Source: Streptomyces cavernae
Lineage (GTDB): Bacteria; Actinomycetota; Actinomycetes; Streptomycetales; Streptomycetaceae
Reading direction: 5' to 3'
Assembly (NCBI RefSeq): GCF_004023625.1
Contig: NZ_RPDJ01000002.1
Location: 372,001 to 436,000 of the forward strand
Length of the DNA: 64,000 nt
A program made the translations under genes and the position numbers. How positions within the stretch are numbered: the first letter of the stretch is position 1; the number at the start of each line of letters is the position of its first letter. The notes beneath the pieces were generated by a model. That model was not told the DNA's origin. It saw only the letters and a list, made by a program, of their open reading frames with translations, and did no database searches. Of this stretch, positions 54,802-63,231 are shown piece after piece.

Positions 54802-55038
54802 GGTCTCCCTCGATCGGCACGGGCGAGGCGCCGGCGGCCTCGCGGAGTGGAGCAGTCTTCGCGGAGCGCGGCGGCGGCCGGGGGACCGGGAAGGGGCATG
54901 TGGCCGACTTGTGATCAACACGCGCGTGCGGGGCCGGGCCGTCCGTCTCGCGGGAGCGGTTCCGTCGGGGGCTCGGCGGGACTATTTGCCGGTACGGGTG
55001 TGGTGGATCCGCAGTCTGTCGCCTGATTTCCCGATTGG

Positions 55039-55067
55039 TTGAACGTTTGTCGTTTGCTGTCCACGAT
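55039..55067 (+). promoter_or_regulatory. Promoter of the hisC-paaN operon, shared with bkd
   Basis: TTGAAC (55039-55044), 17 bp, CACGAT (55062-55067), followed by GCTCCTGTCAAG. The same layout (TTGAAC, 17 bp, CACGAT, TCTCCTGCCAAG) occurs at 58409 ahead of the bkd operon. The rest of the 327-bp space 54802-55128 holds no gene. Confidence 0.65.
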
Positions 55068-55128
55068 GCTCCTGTCAAGTGCCCGGAGGCACGACTTCCG
55101 GCCCCGCCGCTGCAGAAGCGAGTCGAGC

Positions 55129-56175
55129 ATGGTGCGCGTCCGTTCGTCCCTGACCCAGCTGCCCGCCTACGTCCCCGGCCGTAAACAGCCCGGTGCGGCA
55201 GCACTGGCCAGCAACGAGTCTCCGTACGGGCTGCTGCCCGGTGTCGCGGTGAGGCTCGTGGAGCTGGCCGGCGGGGTGTCCCGGTATCCCGATCTGAGCG
55301 CCGCCGCACTCGTCCAGGCCATCGCCGAGCACCACGGTGTCGACGCCGAGCGGATCGCGGTGGGCGCCGGTTCCTCGGAGGTCTGCGCACAGCTGCTGCA
55401 CTCGGTCGTCGGGCCCGGCGACGAGGTCGTCTTCGGCTGGCGGTCCTTCGAGGCGTACCCGATCCTCACGGCGGTGGCGGGCGGTACCGCGGTGCAGGTC
55501 CCCCTGCGAGCGCACGGGCTGGACCTCGATGCCATGGCCGAGGCGGTCGGTGACCGGACCCGGCTGGTCTTCGTCTGCAACCCCAACAACCCCACCTCCA
55601 CCGCGGTCGGCGAGCAGGCGCTGCTCGACTTCGCGGACCGGGTGCCGGAGGACGTACTGATCGTCGTCGACGAGGCGTACCGGGAGTACGCCGACCCGGA
55701 GCTGGTCCCCGACGCCCTCGCCCTGCTCGGCGACCGGCCGAACGTGGTGGTGCTGCGGACCTTCTCCAAGGCGTACGGCCTGGCCGGGCTGCGGGTCGGC
55801 TACTGCGTGGGCCCGCCCGGCATCGCCGCGCACGTCCGCAAGACGCAGATCCCGTTCAGCGTCAGCGCGCTCGCCCAGGAGGCGGCGGTGGTCGCCCTCG
55901 ACGAGCACGCGGAGGTCGTCCGGCGGGCCGCCCTCACGGTCGCCGAACGGCAGCGGGTGACACGGCGGTTGCGCGCCCTCGGCTTCGAAGTCCCCGACTC
56001 CCAGGCCAACTTCGTCTGGCTGCCGCTCGCCGATGACAGCGGGGACTTCGCCCTGCACTGCCTCGGCGGCGATGTCGTCGTGCGCCCGTTCGTCGGCGAG
56101 GGCGTCCGGGTGACGATCGGGCTGCGGGCGGAGAACGACGCCCTGCTCGCGCTCGCGGCGAGCTGGCGGGGCTGA
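55129..56175 (+). CDS. Histidinol-phosphate/aromatic aminotransferase-like protein
   Basis: A 348-residue class I/II PLP aminotransferase of the HisC family. LASNESPYGLLPGV, CNPNNPTSTAVG, VVDEAYREYAD and the PLP lysine block TFSKAYGLAGLRVGY are intact. ATG 55129 is the first start with HisC-like sequence after it. It is followed by a PaaN-like gene (5 bp gap) and shares a promoter type with bkd, and no his genes are near, so I infer a catabolic aromatic or branched-chain transaminase rather than histidine synthesis. Such second HisC copies are known in Streptomyces. Confidence 0.85.
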   Translation: MVRVRSSLTQLPAYVPGRKQPGAAALASNESPYGLLPGVAVRLVELAGGVSRYPDLSAAALVQAIAEHHGVDAERIAVGAGSSEVCAQLLHSVVGPGDEVVFGWRSFEAYPILTAVAGGTAVQVPLRAHGLDLDAMAEAVGDRTRLVFVCNPNNPTSTAVGEQALLDFADRVPEDVLIVVDEAYREYADPELVPDALALLGDRPNVVVLRTFSKAYGLAGLRVGYCVGPPGIAAHVRKTQIPFSVSALAQEAAVVALDEHAEVVRRAALTVAERQRVTRRLRALGFEVPDSQANFVWLPLADDSGDFALHCLGGDVVVRPFVGEGVRVTIGLRAENDALLALAASWRG

Positions 56176-56180
56176 CGGCC

Positions 56181-57866
56181 ATGCGCGTGGGGCCGTACGA
56201 GCGGCATCGCGAGCTGCTCCAGCAGGCGGTACGGGCCGTGGCGGCCGGTGAGTGCTGCGCGCCGTTCAGCCGCGCGGGGCGGGGTGGCACCGATGCGGGC
56301 ATGAGGTCGACACGGACCGCGGAGAAGGTGTTCGGCTCGCTGCTGGGCCGCGCCTTCGAGTTCGGCCAGCCCGGCGAACTCGGCCGGGTGTGCACCGAGT
56401 CCTCGCCGTACGGCGTCGCCATGGACATCGGCTATCCGCGGAGCGACCCCGCGGCGCTGGTCGCGGCGGCCGGGCGGGCGATGGCCGGCTGGCGGGCCGC
56501 CGGGCCGTACCAGCGGGCCGGGGTGGCGGTGGAGATACTGCGCCGGCTGAACACCCGCAGCCATGAGCTGGCGCTCGCGGTGCACCACACCACGGGCCGG
56601 TCCCTCACGGCCGCGTTCCGGGCCGCCGGGCCGCCCGCCCAGGACCGCGCACTGGAGGTGGTGGCCCGCGCGTTCGCCGAGTCGGAGCGCGTTCCCGCGG
56701 ACCTGCACTGGGAGAGTCCGCGTCGCCGCAAGGAACCGCTGGCGATGGCGGGCAGCTGCGCCCTGGCGCCGCGCGGTGTGTCGCTGCTCGTCGGCTGCCC
56801 CGACCATCCGACCTGGAACGGCTGGCCGGGCCTGTTCGCGAGCCTGGTGACCGGCAACCCGGTGATCGTGGCCCCGCACCCCAGGTCCGTGCTGCCGCTG
56901 GCGATCACCGTGCGCGTCGCGCGGCAGGTGCTGGCGGAGGCCGGACACGACCCCGACCTCGTCACCCTGGCGGTGGCGGCACCCGGGGACCCCCTGCGGC
57001 AGCGGCTGGCCACGGACCCGGCGGTGCGCATCGTCGACTTCACCGGTCCGGCCCGGTTCGCCGACTGGCTGGAGCAACACGCCCGGCAGGCCTCCGTGTT
57101 CGCCCACCGGACCGGGCTGAACACCGTGGTCGTCGACTCCACCGAGGACTACCGCGGCCTCGTGCGCGGCCTCGCGCTCTCCTTGTGCCTGTGCAGCGGA
57201 ACGGTCCGTACGACACCGCAGAACATCCTGGTGCCGACGGCGGGCGTCGCGACCGACGAGGGGCGCAAGACCCTCCGGGACCTCGGCGCCGACCTCGGCG
57301 AAGCCGTCGACCGGCTGCTCGGGCACCCGGCACGCGTGGCGAGGCTGCTGGGCGCGATCGTCGACGACGAGGTGCGCACGGGGCTGACGCGGGCCGCGCG
57401 ACACGGCGCGGTGGTGCACGCCTCCGGGGCGCTGCGCCATCCGGACCATCCCGGCGCCGACCTGCGCAGCCCGCTCGTGGTCCGGCTGGGGGCGCGGGAC
57501 GAGCGGGTCTACGCCCGGGAGTGGCCCGGGCCGGTCTCCTTCCTGGTGGGTACCGACTCGACCTCGCACAGCCTGGAGATCTTCCGCCGCACGGTCGGCC
57601 GCCACGGTGCGCTGTTCGCCGCGGTGCACTCGACCGACCCGCTGGTGCTGGCGGCCGCCGAGGCGGCGGCGCTGGACGCCGGGGTCCACCTGGTGGAGAA
57701 CCTCGCCGACGACCTCCCCGCCGACCCCTCCTCGGCCGCGCCCGAACCGCCGGGCGGGGGCGCGCACTTCGTCACCGGACGGTTCCGGGTGGTGCGCTCG
57801 CGCGGCCGCCTCGCCACTGCCGTACGCCCGCCCGTGCGCGACCCCGAGGAACTCGTCGGCGCCTGA
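56181..57866 (+). CDS. PaaN-like aldehyde dehydrogenase family protein lacking the catalytic cysteine
   Basis: A 561-residue protein with PaaN length and blocks (ESSPYGVAMDIGYPRSDPAA; NGWPGLFASLVTGNPVIVAP; GLNTVVVDSTEDYRG; GPVSFLVGTDS). At the position where the family has the nucleophile (GQMCTTPQN) this protein has SGTVRTTPQN, with Arg343 in place of the cysteine. It therefore probably has no dehydrogenase activity and may have another role or be decaying. It is co-transcribed with the HisC-like gene. A truncated second paaN is at 62441. Confidence 0.82.
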   Translation: MRVGPYERHRELLQQAVRAVAAGECCAPFSRAGRGGTDAGMRSTRTAEKVFGSLLGRAFEFGQPGELGRVCTESSPYGVAMDIGYPRSDPAALVAAAGRAMAGWRAAGPYQRAGVAVEILRRLNTRSHELALAVHHTTGRSLTAAFRAAGPPAQDRALEVVARAFAESERVPADLHWESPRRRKEPLAMAGSCALAPRGVSLLVGCPDHPTWNGWPGLFASLVTGNPVIVAPHPRSVLPLAITVRVARQVLAEAGHDPDLVTLAVAAPGDPLRQRLATDPAVRIVDFTGPARFADWLEQHARQASVFAHRTGLNTVVVDSTEDYRGLVRGLALSLCLCSGTVRTTPQNILVPTAGVATDEGRKTLRDLGADLGEAVDRLLGHPARVARLLGAIVDDEVRTGLTRAARHGAVVHASGALRHPDHPGADLRSPLVVRLGARDERVYAREWPGPVSFLVGTDSTSHSLEIFRRTVGRHGALFAAVHSTDPLVLAAAEAAALDAGVHLVENLADDLPADPSSAAPEPPGGGAHFVTGRFRVVRSRGRLATAVRPPVRDPEELVGA

Positions 57867-57974
57867 CGGGCCGGCCCTGCCGGGTCAGCCCGTCAGGGCC
57901 GGCCGCGCCCCGTCAGCCGGTCCGGGCGGCCCGGCACCGGTCAGCGTGGCCGAGGCCGGCCGTACCCCGGTCAT

Positions 57975-58354
57975 TACGGGACCTCGCGCAGCTCGCGCGA
58001 GATTCCCGTCAGGCAGCCTGCTCGGTGCTCGACGTGACGTAGTCGCTCGTGCCGAGGCCGGCCCGCTCGGGATCAGCCGCGCGGTGAAGCCGGTGATCAC
58101 CCCTCGGCCGGCAGCCTGCCGATGCGTGTGCAGGCATTGGCGCGCGATGCTCGTGCAGGCACTGGCGCCCGATGCCTGTGCAGGCGATGGCGCGCGAGAT
58201 GCGCAGCTGTTCGGCCGCCGTGCGGACCGACTGGGCGGGCGTCCTTTGCAACCGGGCCCGGCCGGGTCGCGGAGAGGATCCGGCGGTCGGTGTCGTCGAG
58301 CGGGACGGCAGTTCGTCCGCGCACGGGCCCCGCCGACGAGCCTGTCTCGGACAC
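57975..58354 (-). pseudogene. Frameshifted Lrp/AsnC regulator, BkdR-like
   Basis: The minus strand from GTG 58354 encodes VSETGSSAGPVRGRTAVPLD and DDTDRRILSA, the start of a BkdR-type Lrp protein, divergent from the bkd operon as in other streptomycetes. Then the frame breaks: AAEQLRISRA appears in a second frame, SRANACTRIGRLPAEG and GFTAR in others, and DPERAGLGTSDYVTSSTEQ last, before the sequence fades. A 25-bp triplication (58121-58195) sits in the recognition helix. No intact Lrp gene remains here. The rest of 57867-58474 has no gene. Confidence 0.78.
58121..58195. repeat. 25-bp tandem triplication in the bkdR-like pseudogene
   Basis: Three units start at 58121, 58146 and 58171, each GATGC..GTGCAGGC..TGGCGC.C. 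Two extra units add 50 bp, which is not a multiple of three, and disrupt the recognition helix SRANAC-RI-RL. Confidence 0.88.
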
Positions 58355-58408
58355 ATCGCTCTCCAGACCGTCGGGATTCGGCAGTTCATCTGCGATCCGC
58401 GCGAAGTC

Positions 58409-58437
58409 TTGAACACATATTTCCTCGTCGCCACGAT
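58409..58437 (+). promoter_or_regulatory. Promoter of the bkd operon
   Basis: TTGAAC (58409-58414), 17 bp, CACGAT (58432-58437), then TCTCCTGCCAAGCG. The match to the hisC-paaN promoter (55039) extends beyond the -10 into CTCCTGYCAAG, so this may include a common operator. Confidence 0.65.
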
Positions 58438-58474
58438 TCTCCTGCCAAGCGTCCAGAGAAAGCGAGCGCCCTCC

Positions 58475-59596
58475 ATGTCCGTGAAGAGCCTCCGACAGAC
58501 GGTCCAGGGGCTGCTGCCGTCCCTCACGCCGGTGCGGTTCGTGGCCGAGGACGGCACCCCTGTGGCCAAGCCCCCGGCCGGCTACCGCGAGCCTTCGGTG
58601 GAGGCCCTGCGCGACGCTTACCGGCGAATGGTCCTGGGGCGCCGCTTCGACACCCAGGCCACCGCGCTCACCAAGCAGGGCCGGCTCGCCGTCTACCCGT
58701 CCAGCCGGGGCCAGGAGGCCTGCCAGATCGGCGCTGTGCTCGCACTGCGCCCGGACGACTGGCTGTTCCCGACCTACCGGGATTCCGTCGCCCTGGTCAC
58801 CCGTGGCATCGACCCGGTCGAGGTGCTCACCCTGCTGCGCGGCGACTGGCACTGCGGCTACGACCCGGCCGCCACCCGCGTCGCCCCCCAGTGCACCCCG
58901 CTGGCCACCCAGGTGCTGCACGCCACCGGCATGGCGGAGGCGCAGCGCCGCAAGGGCGAGGACGGCGTGGCGATGGCCCTGATCGGCGACGGTGCCACCA
59001 GCGAGGGCGACTTCCACGAGGCGCTGAACTTCGCGGCCGTCCTCCGCGCGCCGGTCGTCTTCTTCGTCCAGAACAACAAGTACGCGATCTCCGTGCCGCT
59101 GGCCCGGCAGACCGCGGCGCCCGCTCTCGCCTACAAGGGCATCGGCTACGGGGTGCGCTCCGAGCAGGTCGACGGCAACGACCTGGTCGCCGTGCTCTCG
59201 GTGCTCACCGACGCCGTCGCGCACGCCCGCGCCGGGCACGGTCCCGTCCTCGTCGAGGCGCACACCTACCGCATGGACGCCCACACCAACGCGGACGACG
59301 CGACCCGCTACCGCGACGCCGAGGAAGTCGAGCGCTGGGGCGCCGCGGACCCCCTCAGCCGGCTGGAGGCACACCTGCGGGCCCGTGGCGCCCTCACCGA
59401 CGCCGACGCGGCGACGGCACAGCAGGAGGCGGAAGCCCTGGCCGCGGACCTGCGCACCCGCATGAACGCGGACACCACCGCCGACCCGATGGAGCTCTTC
59501 GACCACGTCTACGCGGAGCCCACCCCGCAACTGCTGGAGCAGCGCGCCCAGTTGGCGGACGAGCTCGCCGAGACCGCCCTGACTCAGGAGGACTGA
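58475..59596 (+). CDS. bkdA: Branched-chain 2-oxo acid dehydrogenase E1 alpha subunit
   Basis: A 373-residue thiamine diphosphate enzyme subunit that decarboxylates branched-chain 2-oxo acids. The TPP motif runs from GDGATSEGDFHEALNFAAVL to QNNKYAISVP. Other blocks are VYPSSRGQEACQIGAVLALR and TYRMDAHTNADDATRYR. The ATG at 58475 follows GCGAGCG and the shared promoter by about 37 bp. First gene of bkdABC. Pyruvate E1 alpha is the alternative, but the fused set and Lrp-type neighbour favour bkd. Confidence 0.9.
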   Translation: MSVKSLRQTVQGLLPSLTPVRFVAEDGTPVAKPPAGYREPSVEALRDAYRRMVLGRRFDTQATALTKQGRLAVYPSSRGQEACQIGAVLALRPDDWLFPTYRDSVALVTRGIDPVEVLTLLRGDWHCGYDPAATRVAPQCTPLATQVLHATGMAEAQRRKGEDGVAMALIGDGATSEGDFHEALNFAAVLRAPVVFFVQNNKYAISVPLARQTAAPALAYKGIGYGVRSEQVDGNDLVAVLSVLTDAVAHARAGHGPVLVEAHTYRMDAHTNADDATRYRDAEEVERWGAADPLSRLEAHLRARGALTDADAATAQQEAEALAADLRTRMNADTTADPMELFDHVYAEPTPQLLEQRAQLADELAETALTQED

Positions 59597-59599
59597 CCC

Positions 59600-60661
59600 A
59601 TGGCCGAGACCAAGGCCACCACGGCCACCACGGCAGCCAAGGCCGCCAAGGTCACCATGGCGCAGGCGCTCAACACCGCTCTGCGCGACGCACTGCGTGA
59701 GGACGACCGCGTGCTCGTCTTCGGCGAGGACGTCGGCCCGCTCGGCGGCGTCTTCCGTATCACCGACGGACTGACCCGCGACTTCGGCGAGGAGAGATGT
59801 TTCGACACCCCGCTCGCCGAGGCCGGCATCGTCGGGCTCGCCGTCGGCATGGCGATGGGCGGCTTCCGGCCCGTGGTGGAGATGCAGTTCGACGCCTTCG
59901 CCTACCCGGCGTTCGAGCAGATCGCCTCCCACGTCGCCAAGCTGCGCAACCGGACCCGGGGACGGCTCACGCTGCCCATGGTGATCCGCATCCCGTACGC
60001 GGGCGGCATCGGCGGAGTCGAGCACCACTGCGACTCCAGCGAGGCGTACTACGCCCACACCCCCGGACTGAAGGTCGTCACCCCGGCGACGGCCGAGGAC
60101 GCGTACTGGCTGCTGAGGGACGCCATCGCGGACCCCGACCCGGTCGTCTTCCTTGAGCCGAAGAAGCTCTACTGGTCGCGCGAGGACACCGACCTGGAGC
60201 GCCGCGGCGCACTGCCGTTCGGGCGGGCCGCCGTACGACGCGAGGGCCGTGACGCCACGGTGGTCGCGTACGGGCCGTCGGTTCCGGTGGCGCTGGCCGC
60301 GGCCGAGGCCGCGGCGACCGAGGGCATCGAGCTGGAGGTCGTCGACCTGCGCACGATCGTCCCCTTCGACGACGAGACGGTGACGGCTTCCGTACGGCGC
60401 ACCGGGCGCTGTCTGGTCGTGCAGGAGGCCCAGGGCTTCGCCGGGGTCGGAGCGGAGATCGCCGCACGCGTCCAGGAACGCTGCTTCCACTCGCTGGCCG
60501 CACCCGTCCTGCGAGTGGCCGGTTTCGACATCCCTTATCCGCCGCCGAAGCTGGAGCACGCGCACCTGCCCGGCGTCGACCGGATCCTCGACGCCGTCGA
60601 CCGCCTCCAGTTCGGCGACGAACCGGACATCCGGCATCTGCTGAAGGGAGCGGTCGCATGA
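59600..60661 (+). CDS. bkdB: Branched-chain 2-oxo acid dehydrogenase E1 beta subunit
   Basis: A 353-residue E1 beta subunit (transketolase-like pyrimidine and C-terminal domains). FGEDVGPLGGVFRITDGL, ERCFDTPLAEAGIVGLAVGM, and VVDLRTIVPFDDETV are family blocks. It starts three bases after the E1 alpha stop with a Lys/Ala/Thr-rich head of about 15 residues. It pairs with E1 alpha as an alpha2-beta2 tetramer. Confidence 0.93.
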   Translation: MAETKATTATTAAKAAKVTMAQALNTALRDALREDDRVLVFGEDVGPLGGVFRITDGLTRDFGEERCFDTPLAEAGIVGLAVGMAMGGFRPVVEMQFDAFAYPAFEQIASHVAKLRNRTRGRLTLPMVIRIPYAGGIGGVEHHCDSSEAYYAHTPGLKVVTPATAEDAYWLLRDAIADPDPVVFLEPKKLYWSREDTDLERRGALPFGRAAVRREGRDATVVAYGPSVPVALAAAEAAATEGIELEVVDLRTIVPFDDETVTASVRRTGRCLVVQEAQGFAGVGAEIAARVQERCFHSLAAPVLRVAGFDIPYPPPKLEHAHLPGVDRILDAVDRLQFGDEPDIRHLLKGAVA

Positions 60662-62220
60662 CCACGGCAACGCGTCACGAGCAGCTGTTCCGGCTGCCCG
60701 ACCTCGGCGAAGGGCTGGCCGAGGCGGAGATCGTCGAGTGGCAGGTCGCGGTCGGCGACACGGTGACCGTCGACCAGGTCGTGGTCGAGGTCGAGACCGC
60801 CAAGGCCGCAGTCGAGGTGCCGGTCCCGTACGCGGGCACGGTGTTGCGGCTGCACGCGGAGGCGGGCACGGCGCTGGCGGTGGGGGAGCCGCTGATCACC
60901 GTGGGGGCCGGCGCCCCCGCCGGGGCCGACGGGTCCGTTTGCGGGCCCAGGCCCGAGGAGGCGGGTGGCGCACCGGAGCCGGTGGTGCCGGCCGACGCGG
61001 CGGCCGAGCGTTACCGAGAGGAGGAACAGGCCGGATCCGGCAATGTGCTGATCGGCTACGGCACCGGCCACGGCCCGGCGACCTCGCGCCGCCGCCGTCG
61101 GCGCGCCGCCGCGGCAGCGGGCCCGTCCGCGAGCGCCGCGCCTGCCGGAGCCACCGGGAGCGCCAGTGCCGCGCAGCGATCGGGCGCGGGCGACAGCGGC
61201 GCCGTATCGGCGGGCGGCGACGTATCCTCGCACGCCGCATCCGACACCGCGGCTGCCACCGCCATCGCTTCGCACGCCGTACCCGACACCGCGGCTGCCA
61301 CCGCCATCGCGTCGCACGCCCCCCGGGCGATCTCGCCCCTCGTACGGAGGATGGCCCGGGACCACGGCGTCGACCTCGCCGGCGTGTCACCGTCCGGCCC
61401 GGCGGGAGTCGTCCTCAGAAGGGACGTCGAGCAGGCCATCGCCCGGGCCGGGCAGACCGCGAGCCCGAGCGCGGCCCACAAGGCCGCGGCCCCCGCCCCC
61501 GCACGGCAGGAGCCGACCACGGCGGCCGGCCCCGAGCGCATCCCCCTGCGCGGAATCCGCCGCGCCGTCGCCGACAAGCTCTCCCGCAGCCGGACCGAGA
61601 TCCCCGACGCCACCACCTGGGTCGACGTGGACGCGACCGGGCTGCTCGAGGCAAAGAAGGCGCTGGAGTCCGCCGGAACCGGCATCCGCATCGGCCTGCT
61701 GGCGCTGTTCGCCCGCATCTGTGTCGCCGGACTGCGCCGCTTCCCCGACCTGAACTCCACGGTCGACACCGAGCGCCGGGAGATCCTCCGCCACGACGAG
61801 GTGCACCTGGGCTTCGCCGCCCAGACCGAACGCGGGCTGGTCGTCCCGGTCGTCCGCGACGCCCACCTCATGACGACCGCCCAACTGGCCGCCGAACTCG
61901 CCCGGTTGACCGAACTGGCGCGCGGCGGGAACCTACCGCCGCACGCGCTGACCGGAGGCACCTTCACCCTCAACAACTACGGGGTGTTCGGCGTCGACGG
62001 ATCCACACCGATCATCAACCACCCTGAGGCCGCCCTCCTCGGCGTGGGCCGCCTTGTCGACAAACCCTGGGTCGTGGACGGTCAGTTGACGGTCCGCAAG
62101 GTCACACAGCTCTCCTTCAGCTTCGACCACAGGGTCTGCGACGGCGGAGTGGCCGGTGGCTTCCTGCGCTTCGTGGCCGACTGCGTGGAGCGCCCGGCGA
62201 TCCTGCTCGCGGACGTCTGA
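60658..62220 (+). CDS. bkdC: Branched-chain 2-oxo acid dehydrogenase E2 (dihydrolipoamide acyltransferase)
   Basis: A 520-residue E2 with one lipoyl domain (residues 10-85, lipoylated Lys49 in VETAKAAVEVP), a long Ala/Ser/Pro linker with near-perfect repeats (TAAATAIASHA twice, about 195-220), a peripheral-subunit-binding domain (ISPLVRRMARDHGVDLAGV) and the catalytic core with His491 in FDHRVCDGG. ATG overlaps the E1 beta stop (ATGA). It transfers the branched acyl group to CoA, giving precursors for branched fatty acids and polyketides. E3 is not in this window. Confidence 0.93.
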   Translation: MTTATRHEQLFRLPDLGEGLAEAEIVEWQVAVGDTVTVDQVVVEVETAKAAVEVPVPYAGTVLRLHAEAGTALAVGEPLITVGAGAPAGADGSVCGPRPEEAGGAPEPVVPADAAAERYREEEQAGSGNVLIGYGTGHGPATSRRRRRRAAAAAGPSASAAPAGATGSASAAQRSGAGDSGAVSAGGDVSSHAASDTAAATAIASHAVPDTAAATAIASHAPRAISPLVRRMARDHGVDLAGVSPSGPAGVVLRRDVEQAIARAGQTASPSAAHKAAAPAPARQEPTTAAGPERIPLRGIRRAVADKLSRSRTEIPDATTWVDVDATGLLEAKKALESAGTGIRIGLLALFARICVAGLRRFPDLNSTVDTERREILRHDEVHLGFAAQTERGLVVPVVRDAHLMTTAQLAAELARLTELARGGNLPPHALTGGTFTLNNYGVFGVDGSTPIINHPEAALLGVGRLVDKPWVVDGQLTVRKVTQLSFSFDHRVCDGGVAGGFLRFVADCVERPAILLADV

Positions 62221-62242
62221 TCCGCCGACCCCACCCGTAGAC

Positions 62243-62330
62243 CCTCAGCCCGGCCCATCGCTCCTCAGCCCTGCCCATCGCTCCTCAGCCCGGCCATCGC
62301 TCCTCAGTCCTGCCCATCGCTCCTCAGCCC
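62243..62330. repeat. 20-bp tandem repeats downstream of bkdC
   Basis: At least four units of CCTCAGCCCGGCCCATCGCT with small changes (starts 62243, 62263, 62283, 62302) and a partial fifth. It lies in the 220-bp space between bkdC and the paaN scar. No gene there. Confidence 0.88.
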
Positions 62331-62440
62331 GCCGCCTCTCAGTCCCTGACACCCAGCCCTTCCGTGTGACCCCAGCCCTTCCGTGCCTCCGCCCCGGGGC
62401 GGACTGCGCCCACTGACCTACCGAAGGCCAGGAGTTCCCG

Positions 62441-63144
62441 ATGTTCACCGACTTCTACGCCCGCCACGCGGACCTGCTCCAGCAGGCCGGGGAGCACGCC
62501 GCCGACCGCGGCTACTGGACGCCGTACCCGGAGACGCCCAGCACCTCCGTCTACGGAGCCGAGGCACCCCAGCAGGGCGAGGCCGCCTTCCGCGCCCTCC
62601 TCGGCAACCCCTTCCCGCTGGAAGGGCACCCCACCGCCGGCACCTCCCCGCCACCGAGTTCTCGCCCTGCGGCTTCCCACTCGACGTCAGCTACCCGTAC
62701 ATCGCCCCCGACACGGCCGTCGCCGCGGCCAAGGCCGCCGCCAACGCCGCCCTCAGGTCACCGCGCCAGGTACCGCCGAGGCCACGCTGAGGGCGGCCGT
62801 CGGCTGGACGCACGTCCTCGGCAAGGAGGAGGTCGTCGTCCGGGACTCACCGGGTTCGCCAGCAGCCGCCTGGTTCTCGCCCTCGGCCTGGAGGCGATCC
62901 GCATGGTCGAGGAGGCGTCGCCGAACCGGAGGCCGTCGACACGGCCATGCGCCTCGGCTACCGGCACCCGATGGGACCGCTGCGTCTGACCGACCTGGTG
63001 GGTCTGGACGTACGGCTGGCCATCGCCGAGCACCTGCACTCGACGCTCGGGGAACGGTTTGCCCCGCCGCGACTGCTGCGGGACAAGGTCGCCTGCGGTG
63101 AACTGGGACGCAAGAGCGGTCAGGGGTTCTACACGTGGCCGTGA
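62441..63144 (+). pseudogene. Deletion scar: paaN N-terminus joined to 3-hydroxyacyl-CoA dehydrogenase C-terminus
   Basis: From ATG 62441, FYARHADLLQQAGEHAADRG and YWTPYPETPSTSVYG are the start of a phenylacetate-type PaaN. A frameshift near 62645 moves FSPCGFPLDVSYPYIAPDT into another frame. After about 62760 the sequence becomes the C-terminal domain of a 3-hydroxybutyryl-CoA dehydrogenase ([45 protein letters not shown]), itself in two or three frames. The two genes were probably neighbours and lost the intervening sequence. Confidence 0.82.
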
Positions 63145-63203
63145 GCGGCATGAGCGGCATGAGCGGCATGAGCGGCATGAGCGGCAGAGCGGCATGAGCG
63201 GCG
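63142..63203. repeat. 9-bp tandem repeat (TGAGCGGCA)n
   Basis: Five perfect copies of TGAGCGGCA from 63142 plus two imperfect ones, beginning at the stop codon of the dehydrogenase remnant and lying in the convergent space to the CBS gene. Confidence 0.9.
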
Positions 63204-63231
63204 AGACGGCGAGATCGAGGCCGGCCCCCAT

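Noticed and set aside
58097-60670. 857-codon minus-strand open frame across the bkd operon
   Set aside because: Its coding-like part is only the short Lrp remnant near its 3' end; the remainder is antisense to E1 alpha and E1 beta.
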